Positions 17,861 through 28,493 are shown, counted from the stretch's first letter. The stretch is 37,556 bases of DNA from Pseudomonadota bacterium (GCA_029287615.1 JARFQV010000067.1:1-37556), one strand, 5' to 3'. Notes: generated by a model from the sequence alone, not told the origin. Numbers and translations are program-made.

Positions 17861-17907
17861 GGCCCATCACCGACAGATACAGACCACACGCCAACAGGAG
17901 ATCACTT

Positions 17908-18315
17908 ATGTCCTATAAGATTCAGGAAATCGAAGGCATCGGCCCGGCTTATGCGAAAAAACTGGCGGTCGCGGATATCGATACAACCGATGCCCTCCTC
18001 AAACTGTGCTGCGACAGGAAGGGGAGAAAGGCCGTCGCGGAAAAAACCGGACTGACGGAATCGCAACTACTGAAATGGGCCAATATGGCCGACCTGATGC
18101 GAATTTCGGGTGTCGGTGAGGAATACTCGGAGCTGCTGGAGGCAGCAGGCGTAGATACGGTCAAAGAGTTGAAAAACCGGAACCCGGAAAATCTTGCCGC
18201 AAAGATGACGGAAGTGAACAAGGAGAAAAAGCTGACCCGACAGGTGCCCTCGGAAAAAACCGTATCGGGCTGGATCGAGCAGGCCAAAAGCCTGGAAGCC
18301 CTGATTACACACTAG
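17908..18315 (+). CDS. DUF4332 domain-containing (helix-hairpin-helix-like) protein
   Basis: IQEIEGIGPAYAKKLAVADIDTTDALL ... LMRISGVGEEYSELLEAAGVDTVKEL. Confidence 0.8.
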   Translation: MSYKIQEIEGIGPAYAKKLAVADIDTTDALLKLCCDRKGRKAVAEKTGLTESQLLKWANMADLMRISGVGEEYSELLEAAGVDTVKELKNRNPENLAAKMTEVNKEKKLTRQVPSEKTVSGWIEQAKSLEALITH

Positions 18316-18483
18316 CACCAATTTCCGCAAGCAGTGATCGAGGTGATTTTGTCTCAGACAGGACGCGAAGTCACAACCGGTCAACAGCAATCGTGAACAA
18401 CACGCCCCCTCTGTCCGCGCACAGTCCTGAAAAATACCTCACGGGCTGCTACCCGGCCCCGACAGGGAACACCAGGTCGGGGG

Positions 18484-18816
18484 CTAGCTCGCCTCGCCCG
18501 CAGCTTCGGCATCCTGCAACATCTTCTGCAGTTCGCCCTTCTGGTACAGCTCCATGGTGATGTCATGTCCGCCTATCAATTCACCATTCACATACACCTG
18601 TGGAAAGGTCGGCCAGTTGGCATAGCGCGGAAGATTTTCGAAGATCTCCGGATCAGCAAGCACGTTAACATGGGAAAACTCGACACCACAGGCCTGCAGG
18701 ACCTGTGCCGTGCGACTGGAATAGCCGCATTGGGGTAACTGTGGTGTGCCTTTCATAAAGATCACGATCGGATGTCCCTCGACTTCATTCCGGATACGGT
18801 CCATAACGTCCATCAT
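18484..18816 (-). CDS. grxD: Monothiol glutaredoxin, Grx4 family
   Basis: IVIFMKGTPQLPQCGYSSRTAQVL, WPTFPQVYVNGELIGGHDI. Confidence 0.93.
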   Translation of the reverse strand: MMDVMDRIRNEVEGHPIVIFMKGTPQLPQCGYSSRTAQVLQACGVEFSHVNVLADPEIFENLPRYANWPTFPQVYVNGELIGGHDITMELYQKGELQKMLQDAEAAGEAS

Positions 18817-19145
18817 TTCATGCCTCGACAAGTTTCAGATAGCTGGATTTCATTCATATAAGCTATATACAGTTTATCCGCATCAGATGACAACAAAAAG
18901 CGCAAGATTCAGGTGGTTGTATTCTCATCCCGGATCAAGCCGGTAGCCGGCGCTTGCTATCCTGTTTCATGCGGAAGTAACAACCGTGTAAATACACAAC
19001 CGGATGAAATTGCTTACGATTATTATAAGGGAACAATCGTTGCCTTGTACCCGGGATATATCCGCGGTTGCGCGGGCGACAAACCGGCTGATGGCTGTGC
19101 CCCACGTTCAAGCAACCTGGCAGCCGCGTAGATTCCCGTCCGGCT

Positions 19146-20963
19146 TTACACCCAAGGGCCGCCTGACTCAGTGTGGGACTGACCGGATACCCGGTCCACA
19201 TTCCGTTGCAGCCAGAATTCCAGCAAGGCCAGGTGCCACAACTTGCTGCCGAGGATGCGGGTCAGGTATTTTTCGGGATCGGCCAGCAACCGATCCACGT
19301 ATTCGCGCCGGTACAGGTTCCGATCCCGGCACGCGCTGGAGTCCAGCACATCCCGCATGAAATCGAGCACCGGCCCGCGGACGTATTTCAGGGCGGGTAC
19401 CGGAAAATATCCCTTGGGACGATCGATGACCGCATCGGGCACCAGGCCGCGGGCGATCATCTTGAGGGGATGCTTGCCACCGGACTTGATCTTGTACTCA
19501 GGCGGCATCTTCACCACCATTTCGACCAGCTTGTGGTCCAGAAACGGGACCCTGGCCTCCAGCCCCCATGCCATGGTCATATTGTCCACCCTTTTCACCG
19601 GGTCATCGACAATCAGGGTCGTCGCATCGAAGGCCAGCACCCGGTTGAGAAAGCGATTCGCACCGGTCCGGGCAAGACCGCGGGCAACCCTGGGGGTCGT
19701 GTAATCGGGACCCTGACAGCGATCGGTCACGGTATCCAGATATTCCGCATGATCTCGGTCGAAGTACCATGGGTAAAAGCGGTCGATATCCTCACCCGTT
19801 TCGGCATCCATCTTCGGATACCAGAAATAGCCCCCGAAGACCTCGTCCGCCCCCTGCCCGCTCTGAACAACCTTCACCTCGCGGGATACCCTCTCACCAA
19901 GCAGGTAAAAGGCGACCGCATCCTGGCCCACCATTGGCTCCGCCATATTGTCGACTGCCTCCGGCAGGCGGCGCAGGATTTCATCATTCCCGATCACGAA
20001 CTTGTGATGCCGAGTGCCATACCGCGCCGCAACCAGGTCCGAAAACTCGAATTCACTACCGCGCTCTTGCGGCGCATCCTCGAAACCCACGGAGAAGGTG
20101 TGCAACTCGCTCCCGCCCGATTGTGCCAGCAGGGCGACAACCAGGCTGGAATCGAGCCCGCCCGACAACAGTACGCCGACCGGTACATCCGCAATCACTT
20201 CACGGCGATCCACCGCATTTTGTAATTCCTCCCGAATGAGTTCGATCCACTCCCACTCGCTGATCTTTTCGGCAGGTTCACGGGTATCCAGACGCCAGTA
20301 CTGCCTGCTGGTCCTGCGCCCTTCCACGTCCACGACCAGTGAATGCCCGGGAGCCAGTTTGCGTATTCCCCGCAGAATGGTGCGGGGTGCCGGCACCACC
20401 GCATGCAGCGTGAAGTGATGATGCAGTGCTACCGGGTCAACACGAGTATCGACCTCGCCGCCGGCCAGCAGCGCCTGGCTGGTCGATGCGAAGCGCATGC
20501 AATAACGGGTCCAGTGAAAGTACAGGGGTTTGATACCGAAGCGGTCACGCGCCAGGAACAGACGTCTGCGACGAAGGTCCCAGATGGCGAAGGCAAACAT
20601 ACCATGCAGGTATCGCGGACAGTCCTCGCCCCACTCGGCATAGGCCTTGAGGATGACTTCACTGTCGCCTTTCGAGAAAAAGTGATAACCCTTGTCGATC
20701 AGTTCCTGCTTCAATTCCGGGTAGTTGTAGATGGTTCCGTTGAAGACCAGGACCAGACCGAGTTCCTCGTCTACCAGCGGCTGGTCCGAGTGTGGCGACA
20801 AATCGATGATGGCCAGCCGCCGATGCCCGAACGCCAACGGGCCCGAATGATAACTCCCCTCGTGATCCGGTCCACGACGCGCCAGCGAATCCACCATACG
20901 CCCGATCCTTTCCTGATCGGGCCTCAAACCATCGAATCGCAGTTCACCGCAGATGCCACACAT
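19146..20963 (-). CDS. Asparagine synthase-family amidotransferase, probable N-acetylglutaminylglutamine amidotransferase
   Basis: MCGICGELRFDG N-terminal Cys-type GATase II; VLLSGGLDSSLVVALL; SGQGADEVFGGYFWYPK. Confidence 0.8.
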   Translation of the reverse strand: MCGICGELRFDGLRPDQERIGRMVDSLARRGPDHEGSYHSGPLAFGHRRLAIIDLSPHSDQPLVDEELGLVLVFNGTIYNYPELKQELIDKGYHFFSKGDSEVILKAYAEWGEDCPRYLHGMFAFAIWDLRRRRLFLARDRFGIKPLYFHWTRYCMRFASTSQALLAGGEVDTRVDPVALHHHFTLHAVVPAPRTILRGIRKLAPGHSLVVDVEGRRTSRQYWRLDTREPAEKISEWEWIELIREELQNAVDRREVIADVPVGVLLSGGLDSSLVVALLAQSGGSELHTFSVGFEDAPQERGSEFEFSDLVAARYGTRHHKFVIGNDEILRRLPEAVDNMAEPMVGQDAVAFYLLGERVSREVKVVQSGQGADEVFGGYFWYPKMDAETGEDIDRFYPWYFDRDHAEYLDTVTDRCQGPDYTTPRVARGLARTGANRFLNRVLAFDATTLIVDDPVKRVDNMTMAWGLEARVPFLDHKLVEMVVKMPPEYKIKSGGKHPLKMIARGLVPDAVIDRPKGYFPVPALKYVRGPVLDFMRDVLDSSACRDRNLYRREYVDRLLADPEKYLTRILGSKLWHLALLEFWLQRNVDRVSGQSHTESGGPWV

Positions 20964-20972
20964 ATCAGAACC

Positions 20973-22574
20973 CTAGCGAAGTGTATCTCCGTTTCCGGAT
21001 ATTCCCCGGACTGTGTTGCCGTCATCCCTGCCTGCCCCTTCCCTGGTACCCCAGCCCCCGCCACCTGGCGTCTCCAGAACCAGTCGTTGCCCCGGTTGCA
21101 CCCGCAGGCTGATCTTCCCCGGCAATGGCTCACCGTCCAGCAGATTTCTTCCCGGTCTGCCGGGCTGCCCCCCCGCCAGACCCCAGGGTGCGTGACGACG
21201 CCTCTCCGATAAAAGCGTCACCATGGCCGGTTCCAGAAACTCGAAATCGCGCACCAGTCCGTTTCCACCGGCATTTCGCCCTTCCCCGCCCGAAGCATTG
21301 CGGACCTGATAACGATGGATGCGCAGCGGAAATTCCATCTCCAGGACCTCGATCGGGGTATTGAGGGTATTGGTCATGTGGGACTGTACGGCACTCAGCC
21401 CGGCTCCCTTCGGCCCGCCACCCATCCCCCCGGCCAGGGTTTCGTAATAATCCCAGCTGTGTCCAGCCTGACGGGCACCCATGGCCAGGTTGTTCATCGT
21501 GCCCTGGCTGGCTGCAGGGATTCGATCCGGCAAGGCCCCGGCAAGCGCGCCCAGGACCACGTCCACAACCCGACTGCTGGTCTCTACATTGCCGGCGGCC
21601 ACGGCAGCGGGGCGCCTGGCATTCAGCAGGCATCCCGCCGGGGCGGATATCGAAATCGGACGGAAGCTGCCGGCACAGGCCGGGGTGTGGGATGGCATCA
21701 GGCAACGAAACACATAATAGACAGCGGCTGCGGCAACCGGGATGGGACAATTGACATTACCCCTGACTTGCGCGGCGGTCCCATCGAAATCGACCGAGAT
21801 CATACCCTTCCGGGCGGTAATGCACACCTCGATCGGAATATCCTCATGACCCATCCCATCATCATCCAGGACATCCCGAAACCGGTATACGCCGTCCGGT
21901 ATGGAGGACAGGGCATTGCCCGCCAGCCGTCCTGCATAGTCATTGAGGGCCGCAAGTCCAGCCAGGTACTCCGCCGCGCCCATGTCGGCAGCCATTGACA
22001 ACAGTCGCGTCACACCGGTCTGATTGGCACTGATCTGTGCCGCAAAGTCACCCGCCGCGTGCTCCGAATCGGAAGTTACGCCGGTAATGGAGCGCAGGAA
22101 ATCCATATCGAGAGTACCGCGGCGCATCAGCAAGGACGGCGGTATCACCAGCCCTTCTTCATCCAGACGATGCGAGAGTGGCATCGAACCGGGGCTGTGG
22201 GCGCCGATATCCGCATGATGCGCACGGTTGACCACGAAGCCGATACAGGTGTCTCCCAGAAATACCGGAGCGATCAGGGTGACATCGGGCAGGTGCGTAC
22301 CACCCAGGAAGGGATCATTGACAATCAACATATCACCCCGTGCCCAGTCCACACCTTCCACCAGGCCTGCCATGGCATAGGCCATGCTGCCCAGGTGCAC
22401 CGGAATGTGGGCAGCCTGCGCGCAAAGACCACCGTGTGGATCAAATACTGCGCAGGAAAAATCCAGGCGATCCTTTATGTTGGGCGAAAAAGCAGCCCGT
22501 CTGAGGACGGCGCCCATTTCATCACAGACTGCTTCGATACGACTGCTGAATACGCTGAGACTGACTGGATCCAT
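20973..22574 (-). CDS. Hydantoinase B/oxoprolinase (HyuB) family protein
   Basis: DPVSLSVFSSRIEAVCDEMGAVLRRAAFSPNIKDRLDFSCAVFD; NDPFLGGTHLPDVTLIAPVF; C-terminal LETPGGGGWG. Confidence 0.92.
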   Translation of the reverse strand: MDPVSLSVFSSRIEAVCDEMGAVLRRAAFSPNIKDRLDFSCAVFDPHGGLCAQAAHIPVHLGSMAYAMAGLVEGVDWARGDMLIVNDPFLGGTHLPDVTLIAPVFLGDTCIGFVVNRAHHADIGAHSPGSMPLSHRLDEEGLVIPPSLLMRRGTLDMDFLRSITGVTSDSEHAAGDFAAQISANQTGVTRLLSMAADMGAAEYLAGLAALNDYAGRLAGNALSSIPDGVYRFRDVLDDDGMGHEDIPIEVCITARKGMISVDFDGTAAQVRGNVNCPIPVAAAAVYYVFRCLMPSHTPACAGSFRPISISAPAGCLLNARRPAAVAAGNVETSSRVVDVVLGALAGALPDRIPAASQGTMNNLAMGARQAGHSWDYYETLAGGMGGGPKGAGLSAVQSHMTNTLNTPIEVLEMEFPLRIHRYQVRNASGGEGRNAGGNGLVRDFEFLEPAMVTLLSERRRHAPWGLAGGQPGRPGRNLLDGEPLPGKISLRVQPGQRLVLETPGGGGWGTREGAGRDDGNTVRGISGNGDTLR

Positions 22575-22713
22575 GGAAGAGGAGCATACCATCCGGGCCT
22601 TCCAGACAGTATTGTATTCTACAATGGAGTACCCTATTCTACGCCGCTATCCTGACTGTTTTAGTCATGTATTTCCATAACCCCCCATCAAGGCAGACAC
22701 AGGGAGAAGATTC

Positions 22714-22791
22714 ATGAATCCACTGAAAAGCATCTCCGGCACCATCATCGCCGGTTTTGTGTTGTCCATCATTATTGCACTGATCCTGTAG
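22714..22791 (+). CDS. Putative 25-aa single-TM small protein
   Basis: MNPLKSISGTIIAGFVLSIIIALIL; RBS AGGGAGAAG about 6 nt upstream; hydrophobic helix; not in the supplied ORF list because of its size. Confidence 0.45.
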   Translation: MNPLKSISGTIIAGFVLSIIIALIL

Positions 22792-22848
22792 TTACCGGAT
22801 TCAGACCAGCATTCGGTAGTCAACTGACAATTTAATTTGGGAGTCACC

Positions 22849-23364
22849 ATGGAATTCAATCTTTGGGAAATCGAAGTATGGTTGCACGTTCTGGCGGGCA
22901 TCACCTGGATCGGTCTGCTGTATTATTTCAATTTCATCCAGGTACCGGCAGTCGCCGCCGCCACTGCCGACAGCGACGGACCGGGGCCTGCGGCTATCAG
23001 CAAATATATCGCACCACGCGCCCTGTTATGGTTCCGCTGGGCCGCGCTGGTCACCTGGTTGACGGGCGCCGCTGCCCTGGAGACTATGTACGGCGGTGAA
23101 GGCTCCGGCTTTGTTGCCGCCTTTACCCTCGCTGAACCGATGCGGATCATCGGTATCGGTGCCTGGCTGGGAACCATCATGCTGTTCAATGTCTGGGTTC
23201 TCATCTGGCCCAACCAGAAAAAACTGCTGGGCATGGTCCCGGCGACAGACGAGGAAAAGGCCAGCGCAAAAAATGTTGCCTTCATGGCCTCGCGCACCAA
23301 TACCCTGCTATCCATACCCATGCTCATGTGCATGACCGCGCAGGGACATGGCCTGCCGTTCTGA
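22849..23364 (+). CDS. Urate hydroxylase PuuD/urate oxidase N-terminal-like membrane protein
   Basis: WEIEVWLHVLAGITWIGLLYYFNFIQVP; multiple TM segments. ATG at 22849 preferred after GGGAGTCACC. Confidence 0.7.
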   Translation: MEFNLWEIEVWLHVLAGITWIGLLYYFNFIQVPAVAAATADSDGPGPAAISKYIAPRALLWFRWAALVTWLTGAAALETMYGGEGSGFVAAFTLAEPMRIIGIGAWLGTIMLFNVWVLIWPNQKKLLGMVPATDEEKASAKNVAFMASRTNTLLSIPMLMCMTAQGHGLPF

Positions 23365-23385
23365 AACTGCTGTGTGACAGGCACT

Positions 23386-23416
23386 GAAAAAACCCGGCGA
23401 CTGCCGGTTTTTTTCA
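23386..23416 (+). terminator. Intrinsic terminator
   Basis: GAAAAAACCCGGC GACT GCCGGTTTTTTTC hairpin with A-tract and T-tract (bidirectional type). Confidence 0.7.
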
Positions 23417-23586
23417 TCAGGATCCGCGAAAGGACTACAGCCAGGAAGACCCGGCACCGGCTTACCGACGCTGGTTTCCCGACAATGGCCGAAATTTGCC
23501 CCTGACTTTCAAAATAATTATAATTCCCTGTTTCGCTCGGCAGTCTCGCAAGGACTGCCGTATTCATTTTGGAACACTGCTGACTA

Positions 23587-24765
23587 ATGACCGAGCATCT
23601 TATGTCTACCTATTCCCGCCTCCCGATCGAGTTCGAACGGGGTGAAGGGGCATACCTCTGGAGCAGCCTGGGTGAGAGATACCTGGATGCGCTCAGCGGC
23701 ATCGCAGTATGCGGTCTTGGTCATGCGCACCCCGCGGTCACCAGGGCCATTTGCGAACAGGCCGGCAAGCTCGTCCATTGCTCCAACCTGTACGGCATAC
23801 CGCTGCAGGAGAAACTGGCGGCGGCGCTGACCAGGCTGAGCGGTATGGAACGCAGCTTCTTTTGCAACTCCGGCGCCGAGGCAAACGAGGCCGCCATCAA
23901 GCTCGCGCGGCGCTACGGACACGACCGGGATATCGACGCACCCTCCATCATCGTCACCGAAAACAGCTTCCATGGACGAACCATGGCCACCCTGACAGCC
24001 ACGGGTAACCGCCGTGTGCAGGCCGGCTTCGAACCACTTCTGCCGGGTTTTGTCCGGGTACCCTACAACGATCTGGCAGCCATGCGGAAGGTGGCCGAAA
24101 CCACGCCCGGGATCGTGGCGGTGCTGGTCGAACCGATCCAGGGAGAAGGCGGAATCCAGATACCGGACCGGGATTATCTGACCGGTATCCGCAGACTATG
24201 CGATGAACAGCAATGGCTGATGATGCTGGATGAGGTGCAGACCGGAATGGGCCGAACCGGTCGCTGGTTCGCCTGCCAGCACGAGGCGCTGATCCCGGAT
24301 GTCATTACCGTCGCCAAGTCCCTGGGCAACGGCATACCGATCGGCGCATGCCTGGCCCACGGAGCGGCAGCCGGGGTCCTGCAGCCGGGCAGCCACGGCT
24401 CCACCTTCGGCGGCAATCCGCTGGCCAGTCACACGGCACTGGCGGTGATCGAGACGATAGAACAGGGCAACTACCTCCAGCGTGCGGCTGAACTGGGGAC
24501 ATCGCTGCTTGATGATTTCCGTTCCCGACTGTCCGGCGCCAGGGGCATCGTCGATATCCGCGGGCAGGGACTGATGCTGGGGATAGAACTGGACCGGCCC
24601 TGCCCGGAACTGGTCAGCATGGCGCTGGAGAAAAACATCCTCATCAATGTCACCGCAGGAAAGGTAGTCAGGCTCCTGCCGCCACTGGTCATCAGCGATG
24701 AACAGGCTGGCGAGATCGCCCTGACAGTCAGTGATCTGATACTGGAGTTTCTGCAAGCCTCATGA
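23587..24765 (+). CDS. argD: Acetylornithine aminotransferase
   Basis: [50 protein letters not shown]. Confidence 0.92.
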   Translation: MTEHLMSTYSRLPIEFERGEGAYLWSSLGERYLDALSGIAVCGLGHAHPAVTRAICEQAGKLVHCSNLYGIPLQEKLAAALTRLSGMERSFFCNSGAEANEAAIKLARRYGHDRDIDAPSIIVTENSFHGRTMATLTATGNRRVQAGFEPLLPGFVRVPYNDLAAMRKVAETTPGIVAVLVEPIQGEGGIQIPDRDYLTGIRRLCDEQQWLMMLDEVQTGMGRTGRWFACQHEALIPDVITVAKSLGNGIPIGACLAHGAAAGVLQPGSHGSTFGGNPLASHTALAVIETIEQGNYLQRAAELGTSLLDDFRSRLSGARGIVDIRGQGLMLGIELDRPCPELVSMALEKNILINVTAGKVVRLLPPLVISDEQAGEIALTVSDLILEFLQAS

Positions 24766-25664
24766 ACACACGTCACTTCCTGACCCTGCTGGACCTGAGC
24801 CCTGATGAACTGGGCGCCCTGATCGTGCGCGCCATCGAACTCAAGGCGATACAGAAGAAACGGGATTTATACGAACCACTCAAGAACCGGGTACTGGCCA
24901 TGGTGTTCGAAAAATCATCGACCCGCACCCGGGTTTCGTTCGAGACCGGTATGGTCCAGCTTGGTGGCTACGCCATGTTCCTCTCCCCGCGCGACACCCA
25001 GCTGGGCCGCGGCGAACCGGTGGAGGACACCGCAAGGGTGCTGTCGCGTATGGCCGATATCATCATGATCCGCACCTTCAGCCACGAAAAGATCGAGCTC
25101 TTTGCGGAGTATTCGAGGGTTCCGGTCATCAACGCGCTTACCGACATGTACCATCCCTGCCAGCTGCTGGCCGACATACAGACCTTCGTCGAACACCGGG
25201 GCAGCATCCGGGGCAAGTCGGTTGCCTGGATCGGTGACGGAAACAACATGTGTCATTCCTATATCAACGCCGCCAGACAGTTCGGGTTTCATCTGCGAAT
25301 CGCCTGCCCGGAGGGCTACGATCCCAATGCAGATCTGCTTGCCGGGGCCAGCGATTACGCAGAAATCATCCGCAACCCGCGGGAGGCCGCCAGTGGCGCC
25401 GACCTGATCGTGACCGATGTATGGGCAAGCATGGGGCAGGAAGAAGAACAGGCCAATCGGGAAAAGGCCTTCGCGGACTACCAGGTAAATGCCACACTCA
25501 TGTCTGAAGCGGCAACCGACGCCCTCTTCATGCACTGCCTGCCGGCACACCGGGGCGAGGAGGTTACTGCCGAGGTAATCGACGGGCCACAGAGCGTGAC
25601 CTGGGACGAGGCCGAGAACAGGCTGCACGCCCAGAAGGCGCTGCTGGAATTCCTGCTGGTCTGA
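24762..25664 (+). CDS. argF: Ornithine carbamoyltransferase
   Basis: [49 protein letters not shown]. Confidence 0.95.
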   Translation: MNTRHFLTLLDLSPDELGALIVRAIELKAIQKKRDLYEPLKNRVLAMVFEKSSTRTRVSFETGMVQLGGYAMFLSPRDTQLGRGEPVEDTARVLSRMADIIMIRTFSHEKIELFAEYSRVPVINALTDMYHPCQLLADIQTFVEHRGSIRGKSVAWIGDGNNMCHSYINAARQFGFHLRIACPEGYDPNADLLAGASDYAEIIRNPREAASGADLIVTDVWASMGQEEEQANREKAFADYQVNATLMSEAATDALFMHCLPAHRGEEVTAEVIDGPQSVTWDEAENRLHAQKALLEFLLV

Positions 25665-26011
25665 ATCTCCCGGGTCACTGCATCCTGGCTAGTGTCCTGC
25701 CCGCCTCTTCCGGCTGTGCATGCAGACAGGTACCTCACCTGAAAAACGCAACTGCCTCAACATGGGTGAAACAGCCGGACTCCCGGTGGTCGCGGCAGAT
25801 CACTCAATCCACCGTGAAAATCACCCGGCAGTGGACGCAGGCTAAGCCGGCATTTATCCCTGCCAAGGGTATTGCCTGTATCCAGCAGCATGGATAAGTG
25901 GCCGAATCAAGGCCCGCCCGACCCCGTGCCCATAGTTGGCTGAAAAAGAAGCTTACGCTAACATCGCATCTGGTTTCCTTGATCCCTGTACCATGCAACG
26001 GCCGGTATCCA

Positions 26012-26791
26012 ATGTGTCGACTCGCTGCCTACCTCGGTAAGCCACTGCGGTTAAAGCATTTTCTGCTTGAACCGCCACACAGTCTGTATGTGCAGTCCTG
26101 GCAGCCACGGGAACTGGTGTATGCCAGGCTGAATGCCGATGGCTACGGTTTCGGCTGGTTCGACCCGGAACAACATCCAGCGGTCTATGCCAGCACCATG
26201 CCCATCTGGTCCGACTGCAATCTGCCGCATCTGGCCAATACCCTGACGAGTCCGCTCTGGCTGGCCGAGATCCGCAGCGCCACGGCTGGCAATCCGGTGC
26301 ATCAGTGCAACACCCCGCCCTTCTTCGATAACAGTCTGATCTATGTGCACAACGGATTTATCGGCGAATTCCACATGACAGTCAGACCCAGGATTCAGGA
26401 TTACCTGTCTGCCGCAATCAGCGCGGATATCAACGGAAATACCGATTCGGAATACCTGTTTGCATTATTGAGGCAGGTGATCGCACACAACCCGGAGTTA
26501 CCCCTGGAGATCGCGATCAAAAGGATGTTCGATCTGATCGGGGACTGGGTTGGGGAGATGCCGGCCCTGCTCAACATGATCGTGAGCGACGGCCGTCAGC
26601 TCTATGCAGCGAGGCATGCCCTCAACCATGCCAGTCCATCTCTGTATTACACCGTCGGGGATGAAGCGTTCCCCGAGGCTGGAGTCATCGCCTCGGAACG
26701 ATTCAACGGGAACGAAAACTGGCAGCCGGTACCGGATCACCATATTCTGGTGCTTGATGCAGGGCAACAGCAGGAGTTGATTGCACTATGA
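26012..26791 (+). CDS. egtC: Ergothioneine biosynthesis protein EgtC (class II glutamine amidotransferase)
   Basis: MCRLAAYLGKPLRLKHFLLEPPHSLYVQSWQPRE; ATG at 26012 puts Cys at position 2. Confidence 0.88.
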   Translation: MCRLAAYLGKPLRLKHFLLEPPHSLYVQSWQPRELVYARLNADGYGFGWFDPEQHPAVYASTMPIWSDCNLPHLANTLTSPLWLAEIRSATAGNPVHQCNTPPFFDNSLIYVHNGFIGEFHMTVRPRIQDYLSAAISADINGNTDSEYLFALLRQVIAHNPELPLEIAIKRMFDLIGDWVGEMPALLNMIVSDGRQLYAARHALNHASPSLYYTVGDEAFPEAGVIASERFNGNENWQPVPDHHILVLDAGQQQELIAL

Positions 26792-27942
26792 TACAGGCGA
26801 ATATTCTGGGTGAACTCCACCAGATCCAGGAACTGATCATTGCCCTGGTTGAGGACCTCGATGAAAAGAGCTTTCGCAGTCAGTATCACCCGGACCTGAG
26901 CCCGCCGGGATGGCACCTCGGGCATTGCGTCTATACAGAATGTTACTGGCTGCAGGAAGTGGTCCGTGGCGACAACCGCGTTACCGCCGCACTGGAAGCT
27001 CTCTACACCCCTGCCCGCACACCCAGGCCGGAACGTGGCGGCCTGCTGCCAGATCTCGATCACCTCCTGCGGTGGGCCCAGCAACAGTATACGGATAACC
27101 TGGAATTTCTTGCCAACCTGGCCCCGCCGTATACAGAGCATGCACTATTCAGGGAGAACTACCTTCCGTTATTCCTGATCCAGCACCACAGCCAGCACTA
27201 TGAAACCATGCTAATGGTATTGACCGAACGCGAGCTATCCGGGGACCACTCCGGTTACGAGGTCAGGCACACGTTACAACCCGCAGCACCCGATCATGAA
27301 ACCAGATCCATTGCCGCGGGACACTACCGGGTTGGTGGAGAGGCGCCCTGTGCCTTCGATAACGAGATGCCTCCCCAGCAAGCCGAACTGGGACCCTTCG
27401 ATATCGCTATCCGACCAACCAGCAACGCCGAATTTCTCTGTTTCATGGAAGAGGGCGGCTACCGGCAGCGGGATCTGTGGAGTGAGGCAGGCTGGCAGTA
27501 TCGATGTGACAGGGAAATCAGACAGCCTGGACACTGGCGGCAGAATACAAAAGGTGACTGGTATGGCGTCGCGCTGCGTGGCCCCTGTGACCTGGCGCCG
27601 GAAGAACCGGTCTTCGGCATTTCCTGGCATGAGGCTCAGGCCTATGCGAAATGGGTACGTGGCAGACTGCCACATGAACACCAATGGGAAGTTGCCTGCC
27701 GCCTGCATCAACTGGAATCCACCGGGCGGGTCTGGGAGTGGTGCGGCAATGCCTTTTATCCCTATGCCGGATTCAGGGCATTTCCGTACCCGGAATACTC
27801 CACAACCTGGTTCGACGACAATCACTTCAGCCTGCGTGGCGGCAGCCTCCACACCCGTCCCCCGGTTCGTCGACCCAGTTTCCGCAACTTCTATGAACCG
27901 GAGAAGCGGCACATCTTCGCCGGGCTGCGGCCGGCCTTCTGA
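26788..27942 (+). CDS. egtB: EgtB-like sulfoxide synthase (DinB + FGE/SUMF domains)
   Basis: SPPGWHLGH, HHSQHYE (HX3HXE iron motif), C-terminal SLRGGSLHTRPPVRRPSFRNFYEPEKRHIFAGLRPAF. Confidence 0.85.
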   Translation: MIQANILGELHQIQELIIALVEDLDEKSFRSQYHPDLSPPGWHLGHCVYTECYWLQEVVRGDNRVTAALEALYTPARTPRPERGGLLPDLDHLLRWAQQQYTDNLEFLANLAPPYTEHALFRENYLPLFLIQHHSQHYETMLMVLTERELSGDHSGYEVRHTLQPAAPDHETRSIAAGHYRVGGEAPCAFDNEMPPQQAELGPFDIAIRPTSNAEFLCFMEEGGYRQRDLWSEAGWQYRCDREIRQPGHWRQNTKGDWYGVALRGPCDLAPEEPVFGISWHEAQAYAKWVRGRLPHEHQWEVACRLHQLESTGRVWEWCGNAFYPYAGFRAFPYPEYSTTWFDDNHFSLRGGSLHTRPPVRRPSFRNFYEPEKRHIFAGLRPAF

Positions 27943-27959
27943 CGGGTATAATATCGGAC

Positions 27960-28493
27960 ATGGATAAAGATACCCCACAGGGTGGCTATTCGCTGCGTAT
28001 CGGCAAGGGCATGGTGATTGCCGCCTGGGTGCTGCTGCTGGTGATGTTGACCCTGCTCTTCAATAACCTGCTGGAGCGGCAACGCAATCCAAACCGCGTT
28101 GTGCAGTCTGTTGTGCTGGGAGATCACTCACCGGCGGTGATACTGAAACGCAATCGCTATGGTCACTATGTTGCTAACGGTTTGATCAACGGGAAACCGG
28201 TGGAATTCATGCTCGACACCGGCGCCAGCGATGTCTCCATACCAGAGCCCCTGGCACGGAAACTGGGGCTCAGGAAAGGCCGGTCGGTTCAATACCGGAC
28301 CGCCAACGGAACCATCACGGCCCATCAGACCACACTCGGCAGCGTTCAGCTCGGCGACATCGTCATCGGTCCGGTTTCCGCCAGCATCAATCCCGGCTCG
28401 CGCGATCATGCCGTACTGCTGGGCATGAGTTTCCTGAAACACCTGGATTTCAACCAGCAGGGCGATACCCTGACCCTCAAGACGCGGGAATAA
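27960..28493 (+). CDS. Retropepsin-like aspartic protease, TIGR02281-type clan AA, membrane anchored
   Basis: N-terminal TM; FMLDTGASDVSIPEPLARKLGL; LGMSFLKHLDF. Confidence 0.88.
   Translation: MDKDTPQGGYSLRIGKGMVIAAWVLLLVMLTLLFNNLLERQRNPNRVVQSVVLGDHSPAVILKRNRYGHYVANGLINGKPVEFMLDTGASDVSIPEPLARKLGLRKGRSVQYRTANGTITAHQTTLGSVQLGDIVIGPVSASINPGSRDHAVLLGMSFLKHLDFNQQGDTLTLKTRE

Noticed and set aside
18451-18484. GCCCCGAC...GTCGGGGGC hairpin downstream of grxD
   Set aside because: Imperfect stem, no U-tract on the minus strand; not called as a terminator.
18832-19145. Small ORFs in the grxD / amidotransferase intergenic region
   Set aside because: No RBS, family or composition support; overlapping frames on both strands.
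19173-20225. 350-aa plus-strand ORF antisense to the asparagine synthase-family gene
   Set aside because: Same reasoning: antisense shadow of a well-supported CDS.
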